DNA of 56,137 nt, taken from NCBI GenBank assembly GCA_035552595.1, contig DASZKZ010000002.1, positions 1-56,137 on the forward strand, in the 5' to 3' direction. Both the position numbers and the translations under genes were made by a program. The DNA is from Aeolococcus sp035552595. GTDB taxonomy: Bacteria; Chloroflexota; Dormibacteria; Aeolococcales; Aeolococcaceae. This document shows positions 7,951 to 19,055 of this stretch, in pieces; the stretch's first letter is position 1, and each line of letters begins with the position of its first letter. The notes beneath the pieces are model-generated. The model ran no database searches and had not been told where the DNA came from. It saw only the letters and a list, made by a program, of their open reading frames with translations.

Positions 7951-7970
7951 TGTATACACCACCTTTGGTG
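7951..7970. promoter_or_regulatory. Palindromic candidate operator in the HTH/MoxR divergent region
   Basis: GTATAC (7952-7957) is followed directly by the inverted repeat CACC-ACCTTT-GGTG (7957-7970). It lies upstream of both the small HTH gene and the MoxR operon, a plausible site for the HTH protein. The assignment is inference from position and symmetry only. Confidence 0.35.
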
Positions 7971-8033
7971 CGCTTGTCACGTTCACTCAACTCTACACCA
8001 GATTCCGGACAATCGAGCCAAGCGAACCGTCCG

Positions 8034-8039
8034 TATACT
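8034..8039 (+). promoter_or_regulatory. -10 hexamer TATACT of the MoxR operon
   Basis: TATACT lies 37 bases before the ATG at 8077. This operon is therefore leadered, and AGGAGAGG is the ribosome site just upstream of the ATG. Confidence 0.5.
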
Positions 8040-8076
8040 CGCAGAAGCCTGCGCTCGCGCTCTCCAGGAGAGGTTC

Positions 8077-9042
8077 ATGGGTCTGGTCGAAGGGGTGGTC
8101 CGCCGTCTCGTCGGGAGCGTCGGCACGGTCATCGTCGGCAAGGAGCAGGAGATCGAGCTCTGCGTCCTCGCCCTCCTCTGCGGCGGCCACGTGCTCATCG
8201 AGGACGTGCCCGGGGTGGGCAAGACGATGCTCGCCAAGGCCATGGCCCGCGCCACCGGCTGTGACTTCGAGCGCCTTCAGTTCACCCCCGACCTCCTTCC
8301 CGGCGACGTGACCGGAGTCTCGGTGTTCAACGTCAAGACCACCGAGTTCGAGTTCCGCCGCGGTCCCATCTTCGCCCAGGTGCTCCTCGCTGACGAGATC
8401 AACAGGGCCACTCCGAAGACCCAGTCAGCGCTGCTCGAGGCCATGGAGGAGGGCCAGGTGACGGTCGACGGCGTCACCCACCCCCTGCCCTCGCCGTTCA
8501 TCGTCCTGGCCACCCAGAATCCCATCGAGCTGGGCGGCACCTTCCCGCTGCCTGAGGCCCAGGTCGACCGCTTCCTGGTCAAGGTGAACCTCGGCTACCT
8601 CAAGCTCGCCGACGAGGTGGCCATGCTCGACCGCTTCCAGCGCACCTCCCCGCTCGACGATCTCGCGGCCGTCACCGACGCCGCCGAGGTGGAGGCGTGC
8701 CGCCAGGAGTTGCAGGGGGTCTTCTGCCATCGCACGTTGAAGGAGTACTGCGTGCGCATCGTGCAGCGCACCCGCGACAACACCGATGTCGCGCTGGGCG
8801 CCTCTCCGCGCGGCAGCCTGGGGCTGCTCCACGCCTCCCAGGCGCGAGCCGCCGCCAAGGGCCGCGACTACGTCACCCCCGACGACATCAAGGAGCTGGC
8901 TCATCGCGTGCTCGGCCACCGCATCGTCCTGCGTGCCAACGCCGAGCTGCGCGGCGTCACCACGGTGCAGGTCATCGACGAAGTGCTGGCCACGGAGGCG
9001 GTCCCCGCCGAGCGGCAGCTGATGGCCGGCGAGGGATCGTGA
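8077..9042 (+). CDS. MoxR family AAA+ ATPase
   Basis: 321 aa chaperone-like ATPase that usually acts with adjacent DUF58/VWA proteins to mature or remodel envelope targets. Walker A EDVPGVGKTMLAKA is near residues 40-53, Walker B LLADEINRATPKTQ near 103-116, sensor 1 is ATQNPIE, and the C-terminal lid domain has SPRGSLGLLHASQA. It is the first gene of a three-gene unit; its stop overlaps the DUF58 start as GTGA. Confidence 0.94.
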   Translation: MGLVEGVVRRLVGSVGTVIVGKEQEIELCVLALLCGGHVLIEDVPGVGKTMLAKAMARATGCDFERLQFTPDLLPGDVTGVSVFNVKTTEFEFRRGPIFAQVLLADEINRATPKTQSALLEAMEEGQVTVDGVTHPLPSPFIVLATQNPIELGGTFPLPEAQVDRFLVKVNLGYLKLADEVAMLDRFQRTSPLDDLAAVTDAAEVEACRQELQGVFCHRTLKEYCVRIVQRTRDNTDVALGASPRGSLGLLHASQARAAAKGRDYVTPDDIKELAHRVLGHRIVLRANAELRGVTTVQVIDEVLATEAVPAERQLMAGEGS

Positions 9043-10235
9043 GCTCGCGCGTTCCTCTCCTCGCCGGCGTCGCCGCCCTGAGCTTCTTCGCCGGGATCAC
9101 CGGGATCCACCTCGCCTACACGCTGACCTATGTGCTGCTCGCGCTGCTCATCCTGGCCTTCCTCTGGACGCGGGCGATCGCCCGCCGCATCAGTGTCGAT
9201 CGCAGCTCTCCAGCGGGGTCGTATTCGGTGGGGGAGCCCTTCAGCGAGCACTTCACCATCCACAACCGCAGCCTGCTGTGGGTCCCGTACTGCGAGGTCC
9301 ACGACCGCAGCGAGATCCCCGGCTACGCCGCGGGGCGAGCCTGCGCGCTCGGCGCCGGCGACAGCGTCTCGTGGACCGCGCGCGGTCATTTCATCGCCCG
9401 CGGGAGGCACCGCTTCGGGCCGCTGGAGGCGCGCATCGGTGACCCCTTCGGGCTCTTCAGCCGCACCGTGAGGCTGGCCGCGCGCAGCGAGGTCACCGTC
9501 TACCCGGCACTCCATCCGCTCGAGGACATCGGTCCCCTGTGGAGCGGCGACGGCGCCGGCGACATGCGCCGCGGCAAGGCGGTGGACGTCGCTCCCGAGG
9601 TCGCGTCGGTGCGCGACTACGACCCGCACGACGGCATGAGCCGCATCCACTGGGCGTCGACGGCACGCACCGGCCGGCTCATGAGTCGCACCTATGACAC
9701 GCGCTACAGCGCCGACCTCCTGGTGATCCTCGACCTCCGCGCGGGCGTGCACGCCGGCTCGGCGCCGGAGTCGTCGCTGGAGTACGCGATCTCGATCGCG
9801 GCGTCGATCGTCAACGCCGTGGCCCGGCGGGGCCAGGCGGTGGGGCTGATCACCAACGACGCCGACATGCGCGCCTTCGGGGCGGGCCGGGGAGAGGCGC
9901 AGCGCATGCGCCTTCTCGATTACCTGGCCACCGCCCGGGACAACGGCACCGCGCCCCTGGCTCACGTGGTCAGCCGCCACGGTGAGGGGTGGCGCGGACG
10001 AGGGGGCATGGTGGTCGTCAGCGCTGATCGCGACCCCGCCTGGGTGGAGGCGCTCGTCGACGCCGGCACGCGCGGTCAGCGCCACCTGGCCGTCCTCCTG
10101 GAGACGTCGTCGTTCGGCGCGTCCGGCCCGCCGATGCGCATCCCCGCGGCCTGGCGGCTGGCGCTCGACTGGTGGCTGGTGCGGCGTGGCGACGTTCTCG
10201 GCAGCGGCGCGAGGGCACGGGCGGCAGGCGACTGA
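9039..10235 (+). CDS. DUF58 domain protein
   Basis: 398 aa from the GTG that overlaps the MoxR stop. Two N-terminal membrane helices (residues about 5-45) precede a beta-rich section and the DUF58 core RDYDPHDGMSRIHWASTART (about residues 190-210), followed by a VWA-like fold. DUF58 proteins are the usual partners of MoxR ATPases and are probably membrane-anchored adaptors. The longer upstream reading frame lies inside the MoxR gene and is rejected. Confidence 0.92.
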   Translation: MSSRVPLLAGVAALSFFAGITGIHLAYTLTYVLLALLILAFLWTRAIARRISVDRSSPAGSYSVGEPFSEHFTIHNRSLLWVPYCEVHDRSEIPGYAAGRACALGAGDSVSWTARGHFIARGRHRFGPLEARIGDPFGLFSRTVRLAARSEVTVYPALHPLEDIGPLWSGDGAGDMRRGKAVDVAPEVASVRDYDPHDGMSRIHWASTARTGRLMSRTYDTRYSADLLVILDLRAGVHAGSAPESSLEYAISIAASIVNAVARRGQAVGLITNDADMRAFGAGRGEAQRMRLLDYLATARDNGTAPLAHVVSRHGEGWRGRGGMVVVSADRDPAWVEALVDAGTRGQRHLAVLLETSSFGASGPPMRIPAAWRLALDWWLVRRGDVLGSGARARAAGD

Positions 10236-10237
10236 CC

Positions 10238-12583
10238 GTGACCGTGGCCGCGGTCTCGCCCGGCGTCCGTCCCCTCTCCCTGCGGGGGTCGGCGACCACG
10301 CTCCTGGTGGCTCTTCTGGTGGTGACCACGGGATGGTCGGTGCTCGCCGGCGGCTGGACCGACGGCACCCCCAGCGTCCTTCTGGTGGGTATCGCCGGGA
10401 TGGTCGTGGGAGTGGTCATGGCGCGAGGACGCACCCGGCGCAGCGTCGCTCTCGCCCTCACGCCTCTGCTGCTCCTCGCCAGCCTGCTGCCCACCACCTG
10501 GAGCTCGCGGCCGGCGGTGCTGTCGGCGGGCGTCGCCCCCGTGCTCGCCCAGTACGGTGGCGCGGCCGTCACCGGGCTGCTCGGCAATCCGCGCTGGGAG
10601 TTCAATGTCGGGCTCGCCACGCTGCTCTGGGTATGTGGCGCCTGGGCCGCATGGTTCGGGGTGCGCGAGCGCCGCGGGGCCATCGCCACCGGGCCCTGCT
10701 GGGCAGTTATTGCCGTCAACGTCATCAACGCGCCGTCGACGAGCCGGGTCACCTTGCCCGCGGCCATCGCGGCGGGCACGGCCATCGTGCTGATCGCGGC
10801 GGTGCAGCTGGACCGGCTCAGTGACAGCTGGCGCAGGCGCCGGGTGAACGTGCTGCCCGGCACCGACGGCAGGTTCGCCGCCGCAGCGGTGGCCAGCGGC
10901 GTGCTCATCGTGGTTCTCGCCCTGGTGCTCCCACCGCTGAGCAGCACGGACATCTCCGGCCGGCTGTTCGGCGGCGGCGGCGCGGGGAGCGCCCATGGCG
11001 GGCTCGGAGCGGCCGGGCTGGGCGGGGCGGCCACGGTGCGCTTCAACGCCGCCACCATCCCCGGTGGCTCGCTGACCCTCGCCGATTCGCCGGTGCTCAC
11101 CTACAGGTCCAGCCTGGCCACCGGCGTCTACCTGCGCATGGCCACCGACGGCGTGTTCGCCGGCGGCAACTGGCTGCCCGATCAGAGCGCCAACAACAAC
11201 GGCGACGACACCGCTGAGATCAGCAGCCCCGGTCCCATCCCGCGCGATCGCCTGGCGTCCACCGGAGCCGTCGGCGCGTCGCGGCAGAGCGTCTCGGTGA
11301 GCCTGACCATCATCAACGACACCTCGGACTCCAACACTCTCCCGTTCGGCGGCGAACCCGACACCGCCACCGTGTCCGCCCAGGTCAGCGGCCTCACCGG
11401 CCCCGAAGCTCCCGGCCAGCTGCTCACCGTCGACACCGTGGACGCGCTCCGCACCGTGGTGGGGAGGGCGGTGGTCACCGGCGCCACCGAGTCGACCGCG
11501 ACAACCGCTCAGCTGCGCAGTGCCGGCAGGTCGTACCCGTCCTTCATCACCCGCGACTTTCTCGACCTCCCTGCCGACAACACCGGAGGAGTCGCGGCGA
11601 TCCGCGCCCTGGCCGCGCAATGGACGCGGGGCACCAGCACACCGTACGACGCGGCGGTCGCCATCGAGAGCACGCTGCGCAACCCCCGGCTCTTCCACTA
11701 CACGCTGAAGCCGCCGCTGTCGCCCTCGCCGCAGACCACCTGGCCCCTCACCTATTTCCTGACCACCAGCCACAGCGGCTACTGCCAGTACTTCGCCGCC
11801 GCCATGGGAGCCATGCTCCGCGCCGTGGGCATCCCGGCGCGCCTCGTCAACGGCTACGGGCCGGGCACCTCGCCGAACGCCGCCTCACGGGGAACCACGG
11901 CCGAGACCAGCTGGACGGTGAGCAGCAATGACGCGCACACCTGGGTGGAGGCGTACTTCCCCGGATACGGCTGGATCTCGTTCGAGCCCACCCCACCGTC
12001 GCCGGCCGGCGACTACCAGCCCTTCGCGCGCGGTGCTCTCGGCCAGCCCACCACCGGACCCGGCGCCAGCAGCGCGGCGGCTCCCACCTCCAGCGCCGCC
12101 ATCTCGACGCCGGTGCCCTCGCTGGCGGCGGGCGCCGCCGGGGATCGATCGAGCGGGCCGCGCACGGTGCTGACCATCCTCGAGGCCGGCGTTGCGGGGG
12201 TCCTCCTCGTGCTCGTCCTCTTTGCGGTGTGGTTTCTGCGGCCGCGGGACATCCGTGGAATCTGGCGGCGCGTCGCCGTCATCGGCCGTCTCGTCGGCGT
12301 CCGTCGTGATCGCTCGCTCACCTTCGACGAATACGTGGCACGGCTCGCCGCCGCACTTCCCCATCAGAGCCTCGACGGCCGGGCCCGCGGCGTCGTCGGG
12401 TGGCGGCCGCGGATCATCGAATCTCTGCGCGACATCGCGGCCCTCAGTGATCGGGCGTTCTACACCCACGACGGGATGGGGCCCGAGGAGACGGCGCGCC
12501 TGAAGGCGGCCTGGCGCCGCGTCGCCCTACTGGCGCTCCGTCTGGGCCGCCGTCTCCTGGTCCGTCCCGAGGCTGCTCCCTGA
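10238..12583 (+). CDS. TgpA-like transmembrane transglutaminase (DUF3488-transglutaminase-DUF4129)
   Basis: 781 aa. About six N-terminal helices lead to a large exported segment with a transglutaminase-like cysteine protease core: GYCQYFAAAMGAMLR with Cys516, DAHTWVEAYF with His567, and GWISFEPTP supplying the third residue. One more helix (about residues 645-665) and a cytosolic DUF4129-like tail follow. The MoxR/DUF58/TgpA order is a conserved triad; an envelope peptide cross-linking or cleaving role is likely but unproven. GTG at 10238 is chosen because it lies 3 bases after the DUF58 stop. The 3' end overlaps the convergent MBL gene by 57 bases. Confidence 0.9.
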   Translation: MTVAAVSPGVRPLSLRGSATTLLVALLVVTTGWSVLAGGWTDGTPSVLLVGIAGMVVGVVMARGRTRRSVALALTPLLLLASLLPTTWSSRPAVLSAGVAPVLAQYGGAAVTGLLGNPRWEFNVGLATLLWVCGAWAAWFGVRERRGAIATGPCWAVIAVNVINAPSTSRVTLPAAIAAGTAIVLIAAVQLDRLSDSWRRRRVNVLPGTDGRFAAAAVASGVLIVVLALVLPPLSSTDISGRLFGGGGAGSAHGGLGAAGLGGAATVRFNAATIPGGSLTLADSPVLTYRSSLATGVYLRMATDGVFAGGNWLPDQSANNNGDDTAEISSPGPIPRDRLASTGAVGASRQSVSVSLTIINDTSDSNTLPFGGEPDTATVSAQVSGLTGPEAPGQLLTVDTVDALRTVVGRAVVTGATESTATTAQLRSAGRSYPSFITRDFLDLPADNTGGVAAIRALAAQWTRGTSTPYDAAVAIESTLRNPRLFHYTLKPPLSPSPQTTWPLTYFLTTSHSGYCQYFAAAMGAMLRAVGIPARLVNGYGPGTSPNAASRGTTAETSWTVSSNDAHTWVEAYFPGYGWISFEPTPPSPAGDYQPFARGALGQPTTGPGASSAAAPTSSAAISTPVPSLAAGAAGDRSSGPRTVLTILEAGVAGVLLVLVLFAVWFLRPRDIRGIWRRVAVIGRLVGVRRDRSLTFDEYVARLAAALPHQSLDGRARGVVGWRPRIIESLRDIAALSDRAFYTHDGMGPEETARLKAAWRRVALLALRLGRRLLVRPEAAP

Positions 12584-13357
12584 GACGGGACGGCCCGCCG
12601 GGCTGACGTCGATCGACAGCAGGTCGTGGGCGATCAGCGCCCCGGCCACCGTGCCGCGCGCGCGCAGGTGGCTGAGCAGGAAGCGGGTCCCGGGATACTC
12701 GGCGATGAGCTGTTCGACCTCGCCGCGCCACATGTGTCCGCCCTCGGTGGGGGCGTCCCACCCGGTGCATTCGCAGACCATGAGGTCGGCGGCGTCGACG
12801 ACGCGGCGCAGCCCGGCACACAGCGTGCTGTCGCCGCTGAAGCCGATCACCGCACCGTCTCCGCGCTGCACGGTGTAGGCCAGCGATGGTCCGGTGCTGT
12901 GCACCACCGCGTGCGCGCGGATCGTGTATCCCTCCACGGCAGCGGTGGCCCCGTCCTGGAGGATCTCCCAGCGCAGCCCCAGCCGCTCCTCCATCATCTC
13001 CACGAGGTTCCCGCCGTAGCCGGTGCCGAGCAGGCGCAGGACGTACTCGCGCGTGCCCGGCGGGCCGGCGATCGTCAGGCCCCGGCGCAGCGTCCCGGCG
13101 AAGGCGCGCGCTCCCAGCATCATGGGCAGCATGTAGGTGTGGTCGGCGTGGAAGTGGGTGAGCAGAACCAGGTCGACGTCGGCCACAGCGAACCCGGCGC
13201 GGGGGAGGAGGGCCTGCACGGGGGCGCCGCAGTCGACGAGGACGCGATCGTCGACCAGGGAGGCGGCGTTGCACCCGCATCCGCTGAACGCGTCGCCGCT
13301 GCCCAGAACGGTCACCTGCGTGCTCTCGGCGACCACTCCGGCCACCCGTTCAGCCAT
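12527..13357 (-). CDS. MBL-fold metallo-hydrolase (RNase Z / arylsulfatase-like)
   Basis: 276 aa. The metal site HFHADH is near residues 69-74; FSGDSTLC and a late HLRARGT supply further ligands. The N-terminal VTVLGSGDAFSGCGCN resembles the RNase Z and AtsA-type branch. The ATG at 13357 overlaps the stop of the upstream carboxypeptidase gene by 8 bases, so the two are coupled. The C-terminal 18 residues are encoded within the region overlapping the transglutaminase gene. The substrate is unknown. Confidence 0.85.
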   Translation of the reverse strand: MAERVAGVVAESTQVTVLGSGDAFSGCGCNAASLVDDRVLVDCGAPVQALLPRAGFAVADVDLVLLTHFHADHTYMLPMMLGARAFAGTLRRGLTIAGPPGTREYVLRLLGTGYGGNLVEMMEERLGLRWEILQDGATAAVEGYTIRAHAVVHSTGPSLAYTVQRGDGAVIGFSGDSTLCAGLRRVVDAADLMVCECTGWDAPTEGGHMWRGEVEQLIAEYPGTRFLLSHLRARGTVAGALIAHDLLSIDVSPAGRPVSGSSLGTDQETAAQTERQ

Positions 13358-14369
13358 GGGGCACCGGCGTCGGCGCCGGCCTGGCCGTCGGGGCGGGCAG
13401 GGTCGAGGCAAGTCCCTCCTGGACGAACCCCCAATCGAGCAGGCGCCGCGACTGGCTGAAGCTGTAGGGCGCGTTGAGCAGCACCGAGATCAGCCGGTGG
13501 CCGTCGCGGATCGCCAGGCCCACCTCGCAGTAGCCGGCAGCACCGGTCCAGCCCGGCTTGATCCCCGCCGCGGCCGGGTACAGGGCCAGCAGCGCGTTGA
13601 TGGAGTGCAGCGAGAACTCTGGATGCCCGGGAGCCGCGGCCAGGTCGGCGCTGCCGGAGGCCACGATGGTGCGGAACTCCGGGAACTGGCGCACCGCCGC
13701 GGTGCTGATCACCGCCAGGTCGTACGCCGAGCTGTATTGGGCGGGGTCCTGGAGGCCGACCGGCGTGGTGAAGTGAGAATCGTGAAGGCCGAGCGCCACC
13801 ACCTGCGCGTTCATCGCCGCCACGAACCGCTCCATGCCGACGGTGTCCTCCGCGAGGGCGTTGGCCGCATCGTTGCCGCTGACCATGAGCATCCCGGTCA
13901 GCAGCTCCCGCACGCTCAGGGTCTGACCCGCGAGCAGGCCCATGCGGGTCTCGTCCCACGCCAGAGCGACGTCCGCGGGGGTGATCGTCACCGCCCGCGA
14001 CGGGCTGAAGTTGGTCAGCGCAACCAGCGCGGTGAGGATCTTGGTGGTGCTGGCCGGCGGCAGCCGGCGGTGGGCGTCCTGCTGCCAGAGGATGCTGTCG
14101 GCATCGATGTCGACGAGGATCCCGGCGGCGGCGTTGACGGTGGGGGGCTGGAGCGGCGCCGGCCCCGCCAGGAAGTCCACCGGTCCTGCGGCCAGCCGCA
14201 TCGCGTACCAGGGCGGACGCGAGAGATCGCCGCCCGTGATGGCCGCCGACGCCCGTGCCTGGAGAGTGGCCCCGGGAGCTGCCCGGCTCCCCAGAGAGGC
14301 GACGGTGGAGACCGTCGCCACCACGACGAGGAGGGCGAGAGTGCGTGGACGGCGGAGGCGTGGCGGCAT
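13350..14369 (-). CDS. D-alanyl-D-alanine carboxypeptidase, peptidase S11
   Basis: 339 aa exported penicillin-binding protein trimming peptidoglycan pentapeptides. A Tat-free signal/anchor helix is at residues 10-30. The SxxK motif is S107-T-T-K110 (PPASTTKI), the SxN motif is S164-G-N166, and the KTG motif is altered to K271-P-G (IKPGWTGAAGY). The C-terminal linker is rich in Pro/Ala. It is the first gene of a pair with the MBL hydrolase. A TACCAT hexamer lies 12 bases upstream of the ATG. Confidence 0.9.
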   Translation of the reverse strand: MPPRLRRPRTLALLVVVATVSTVASLGSRAAPGATLQARASAAITGGDLSRPPWYAMRLAAGPVDFLAGPAPLQPPTVNAAAGILVDIDADSILWQQDAHRRLPPASTTKILTALVALTNFSPSRAVTITPADVALAWDETRMGLLAGQTLSVRELLTGMLMVSGNDAANALAEDTVGMERFVAAMNAQVVALGLHDSHFTTPVGLQDPAQYSSAYDLAVISTAAVRQFPEFRTIVASGSADLAAAPGHPEFSLHSINALLALYPAAAGIKPGWTGAAGYCEVGLAIRDGHRLISVLLNAPYSFSQSRRLLDWGFVQEGLASTLPAPTARPAPTPVPHG

Positions 14370-14455
14370 CGAGACGGGCGCATGGTACGTCAGGAATGGC
14401 CGAGGCCCACCCCCAAGGCATCACTGCTGACAGGTTTGCTGACCGCCCCGTGAGG

Positions 14456-14461
14456 TATGAC
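14456..14461 (+). promoter_or_regulatory. -10-like hexamer TATGAC of clpB
   Basis: TATGAC ends exactly 6 bases before the ATG at 14468, the same spacing as other leaderless starts here. The ATG at 14462 abuts it and is therefore less likely. No HAIR or CIRCE operator was seen. Confidence 0.4.
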
Positions 14462-14467
14462 ATGGGC

Positions 14468-17083
<2,616 letters not shown>

Positions 17084-17089
<6 letters not shown>

Positions 17090-17109
17090 CCGGGCCGCGC
17101 GGCTCAGCC
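17084..17109. terminator. Bidirectional hairpin containing both stop codons
   Basis: GGCTGACCG pairs with CGG-C-TCAGCC (one bulged base), a 9-bp stem. The TGA of clpB and the stop of the convergent kinase-like gene lie in opposite arms. Confidence 0.5.
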
Positions 17110-18417
17110 CAGCTTCAGCGAGTCGTCCCCAGGCGAGAGGAACACCGCCAGCAGCGGATCGTCGAGGCGATCGGCCGCGACGCGCAGGAGCAGCTCGTCG
17201 CCCTCGGTCTCGAGAGCCTCGCCAAACTCCGCGGCCAGGAAGAGAGCCACCCTGGGATCGACCGCCCCGACGCCCGTGAACCGGGGCAGTGGCATGGTCA
17301 ATCCGTAGGCCCGAGCGACCTCCTGGGCGCGCCGGTTCCAGGTGTCGCCGGGAACCCTGGCCAGCTCGGCTCCGAGGATGGCGGCGAGGATCGCCGCCAG
17401 GGCGACGATCCTCGAGCGCTGCGGCTCAGGCACGCCGTCCCACAGAGCGCGCTCGTGGACCATCCCGTCGAGCACGTCACGGGCGCGGTCGACGATGCCG
17501 TCCGGCGGGATCGCCACCCAGGCTCCATGGCGCCCCTGGCGCGTGCTCCACCCACCCACCCGTGCGATGGCACCCGGCGAGAGCAGGGCGGCGGCGGCGC
17601 AGCGGCCGGCGCGACCATCCTCCGCGACCGTCGTCCCGGGACGCAGCCCCGTCTCCTCGTCCCACGCTCGGGTCGCCTTGCGAACGCTCCCGTCTCGAAT
17701 CAGCGCCAGCGGCAGGGCGAGATGGTTGAGGCCGACCTCGAGCACGGCGCTGCGTGCGCCCTCGACGTCGCGCACCGGTGGATAGAGCACCCCGCCGATG
17801 GAGTCGGCGGCGATGCGCGCGAACCCCAGCCCCCATCGCTGCCGCTCCGCACGCCGCCGCGCGGTGACCGCACCGGGAGAGCCGGGCGAGGCCTGCCAGC
17901 TCACCGTCAGCGAGCCATCCGCGGCACGCACGGTCACCGAGGCGGCGTTGTCGTGCCGCTCGGCGTTGCTGGCGAGCTGCACCAGGACGAGGGCGGCCAC
18001 CGCGGGCGCGAGAACCGCGAATCGCCCACCCTCTTCCTCGACCCCCACCCGCAGCGCGGTCCGCGACGCGATGCCGGCGCACGCGTGCTCGAGCACATCG
18101 GCGCTGCTGCCGGTGTCCGACACCTGGCGACCGGCGACGATGCGCAGCGACGCCGCCAGCATGGTCACGCGCAGCGCCTGACGCCTGGGGAGCGACGCCG
18201 CGGTGAAGTCCATCTCGTCGAGGAGGCGGTCCAGCACGGGCACACACATCGGATGGGTGTCGTCGCCGCTCACCACCAGCCGGTTGCGTCGCACCCTGTA
18301 GCCGACGGCTCCGGGGGCGGCGCCACGCCACTCCGGCGTCCTGGCGACCACGTCCTCGCCGTCGAGCAGGGCCGCTGCCAGGGGCAGCTCCGCGAGCTCG
18401 GCGATGGTGAGGTTCAC
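17104..18417 (-). CDS. Cytosolic HATPase-domain (histidine kinase-like) protein with unknown C-terminal domain
   Basis: 437 aa, no membrane helix. A helical section near residues 70-110 (PRRQALRVTMLAASLRIVAG) resembles a dimerisation bundle but has no clear H-box. The ATP domain has an N-box (VQLASNAERHDNA, about residues 165-177) and a G2-type box (WGLGFARIAADSIGG). The G1 box that normally reads DxGxG is replaced by QASPGSPG. About 190 C-terminal residues match no family I know. The GTG start overlaps the receiver gene stop (GTGA). It is the last gene of the six-gene operon and the likely partner of the two receiver-type proteins upstream. Confidence 0.72.
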   Translation of the reverse strand: MNLTIAELAELPLAAALLDGEDVVARTPEWRGAAPGAVGYRVRRNRLVVSGDDTHPMCVPVLDRLLDEMDFTAASLPRRQALRVTMLAASLRIVAGRQVSDTGSSADVLEHACAGIASRTALRVGVEEEGGRFAVLAPAVAALVLVQLASNAERHDNAASVTVRAADGSLTVSWQASPGSPGAVTARRRAERQRWGLGFARIAADSIGGVLYPPVRDVEGARSAVLEVGLNHLALPLALIRDGSVRKATRAWDEETGLRPGTTVAEDGRAGRCAAAALLSPGAIARVGGWSTRQGRHGAWVAIPPDGIVDRARDVLDGMVHERALWDGVPEPQRSRIVALAAILAAILGAELARVPGDTWNRRAQEVARAYGLTMPLPRFTGVGAVDPRVALFLAAEFGEALETEGDELLLRVAADRLDDPLLAVFLSPGDDSLKLG

Positions 18418-19055
18418 GGCCGCGATCCCAGCCGGTACTTGCGATTGCCGTGACTGACCACCGCCACCCGCGAACCGTTGCGGTTCAACCACTCCCCGAA
18501 GCGGCGCACCGCCTTGGTGGCGGTGTCGGAGTGGAAGGTGACCAGCTCCGGGTAGTGCAGCACCAGGCGCACCGCCTCGCGATGGTGGTGCTCCGCCATG
18601 GTGGGCAGGTGGATCACCACCGAGCCGTCTTTGATGCGAAGGTCCTCGACAGACGGATCGAGCATGCGGTCCACGCGCTCGATGAGAGAGGCGTCGCCGT
18701 CACGCTTGTCGTGCAGCCACGCTCTGGGGTGGGCGTGGTGGATCTCGCTGCGCACCCGGAAGGAATCGATGTTCGCCGAGTACACGATGGTGAGGCAGTC
18801 GGGGAGCTCACGCGACAGGAGGTTGAGCACGTCCCCGCTGGTCAGCGTCTGATCGGGCGCCTTGGACAGGTCCCAGTCGATGACCGCGAGGACAGGCCGG
18901 GTGGAGCCGGCGTTGTTGCGCAGGGAGGTGACCGCGTGGACCGCGCTGCGCGCCGCCAGCGGATGGAACCGCTTGCGCGAAAAGTGGTCGCGAAGCTCCT
19001 CCAGCGTCTCGGTGTCGTCTTCGAGGATGAGCACCTCGGGGTTGGCACGCATCAC
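18414..19055 (-). CDS. Response regulator: receiver plus winged-helix-like C-terminal domain
   Basis: 213 aa. Receiver residues are intact: acidic pair D13-D14 (LILEDDTE), phospho-acceptor D60 (VIDWD), switch S93 (IVYSAN) and K117 (LHDKRDGD). The C-terminal 85 residues (LRIKDGSVVIHLP, then FGEWLNRNG and HGNRKYRLG) look like a winged-helix DNA-binding domain with a beta-hairpin wing, not a textbook OmpR domain. It overlaps both neighbours by 4 bases (ATGA, GTGA), so the operon is tightly coupled. Confidence 0.8.
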   Translation of the reverse strand: MMRANPEVLILEDDTETLEELRDHFSRKRFHPLAARSAVHAVTSLRNNAGSTRPVLAVIDWDLSKAPDQTLTSGDVLNLLSRELPDCLTIVYSANIDSFRVRSEIHHAHPRAWLHDKRDGDASLIERVDRMLDPSVEDLRIKDGSVVIHLPTMAEHHHREAVRLVLHYPELVTFHSDTATKAVRRFGEWLNRNGSRVAVVSHGNRKYRLGSRP

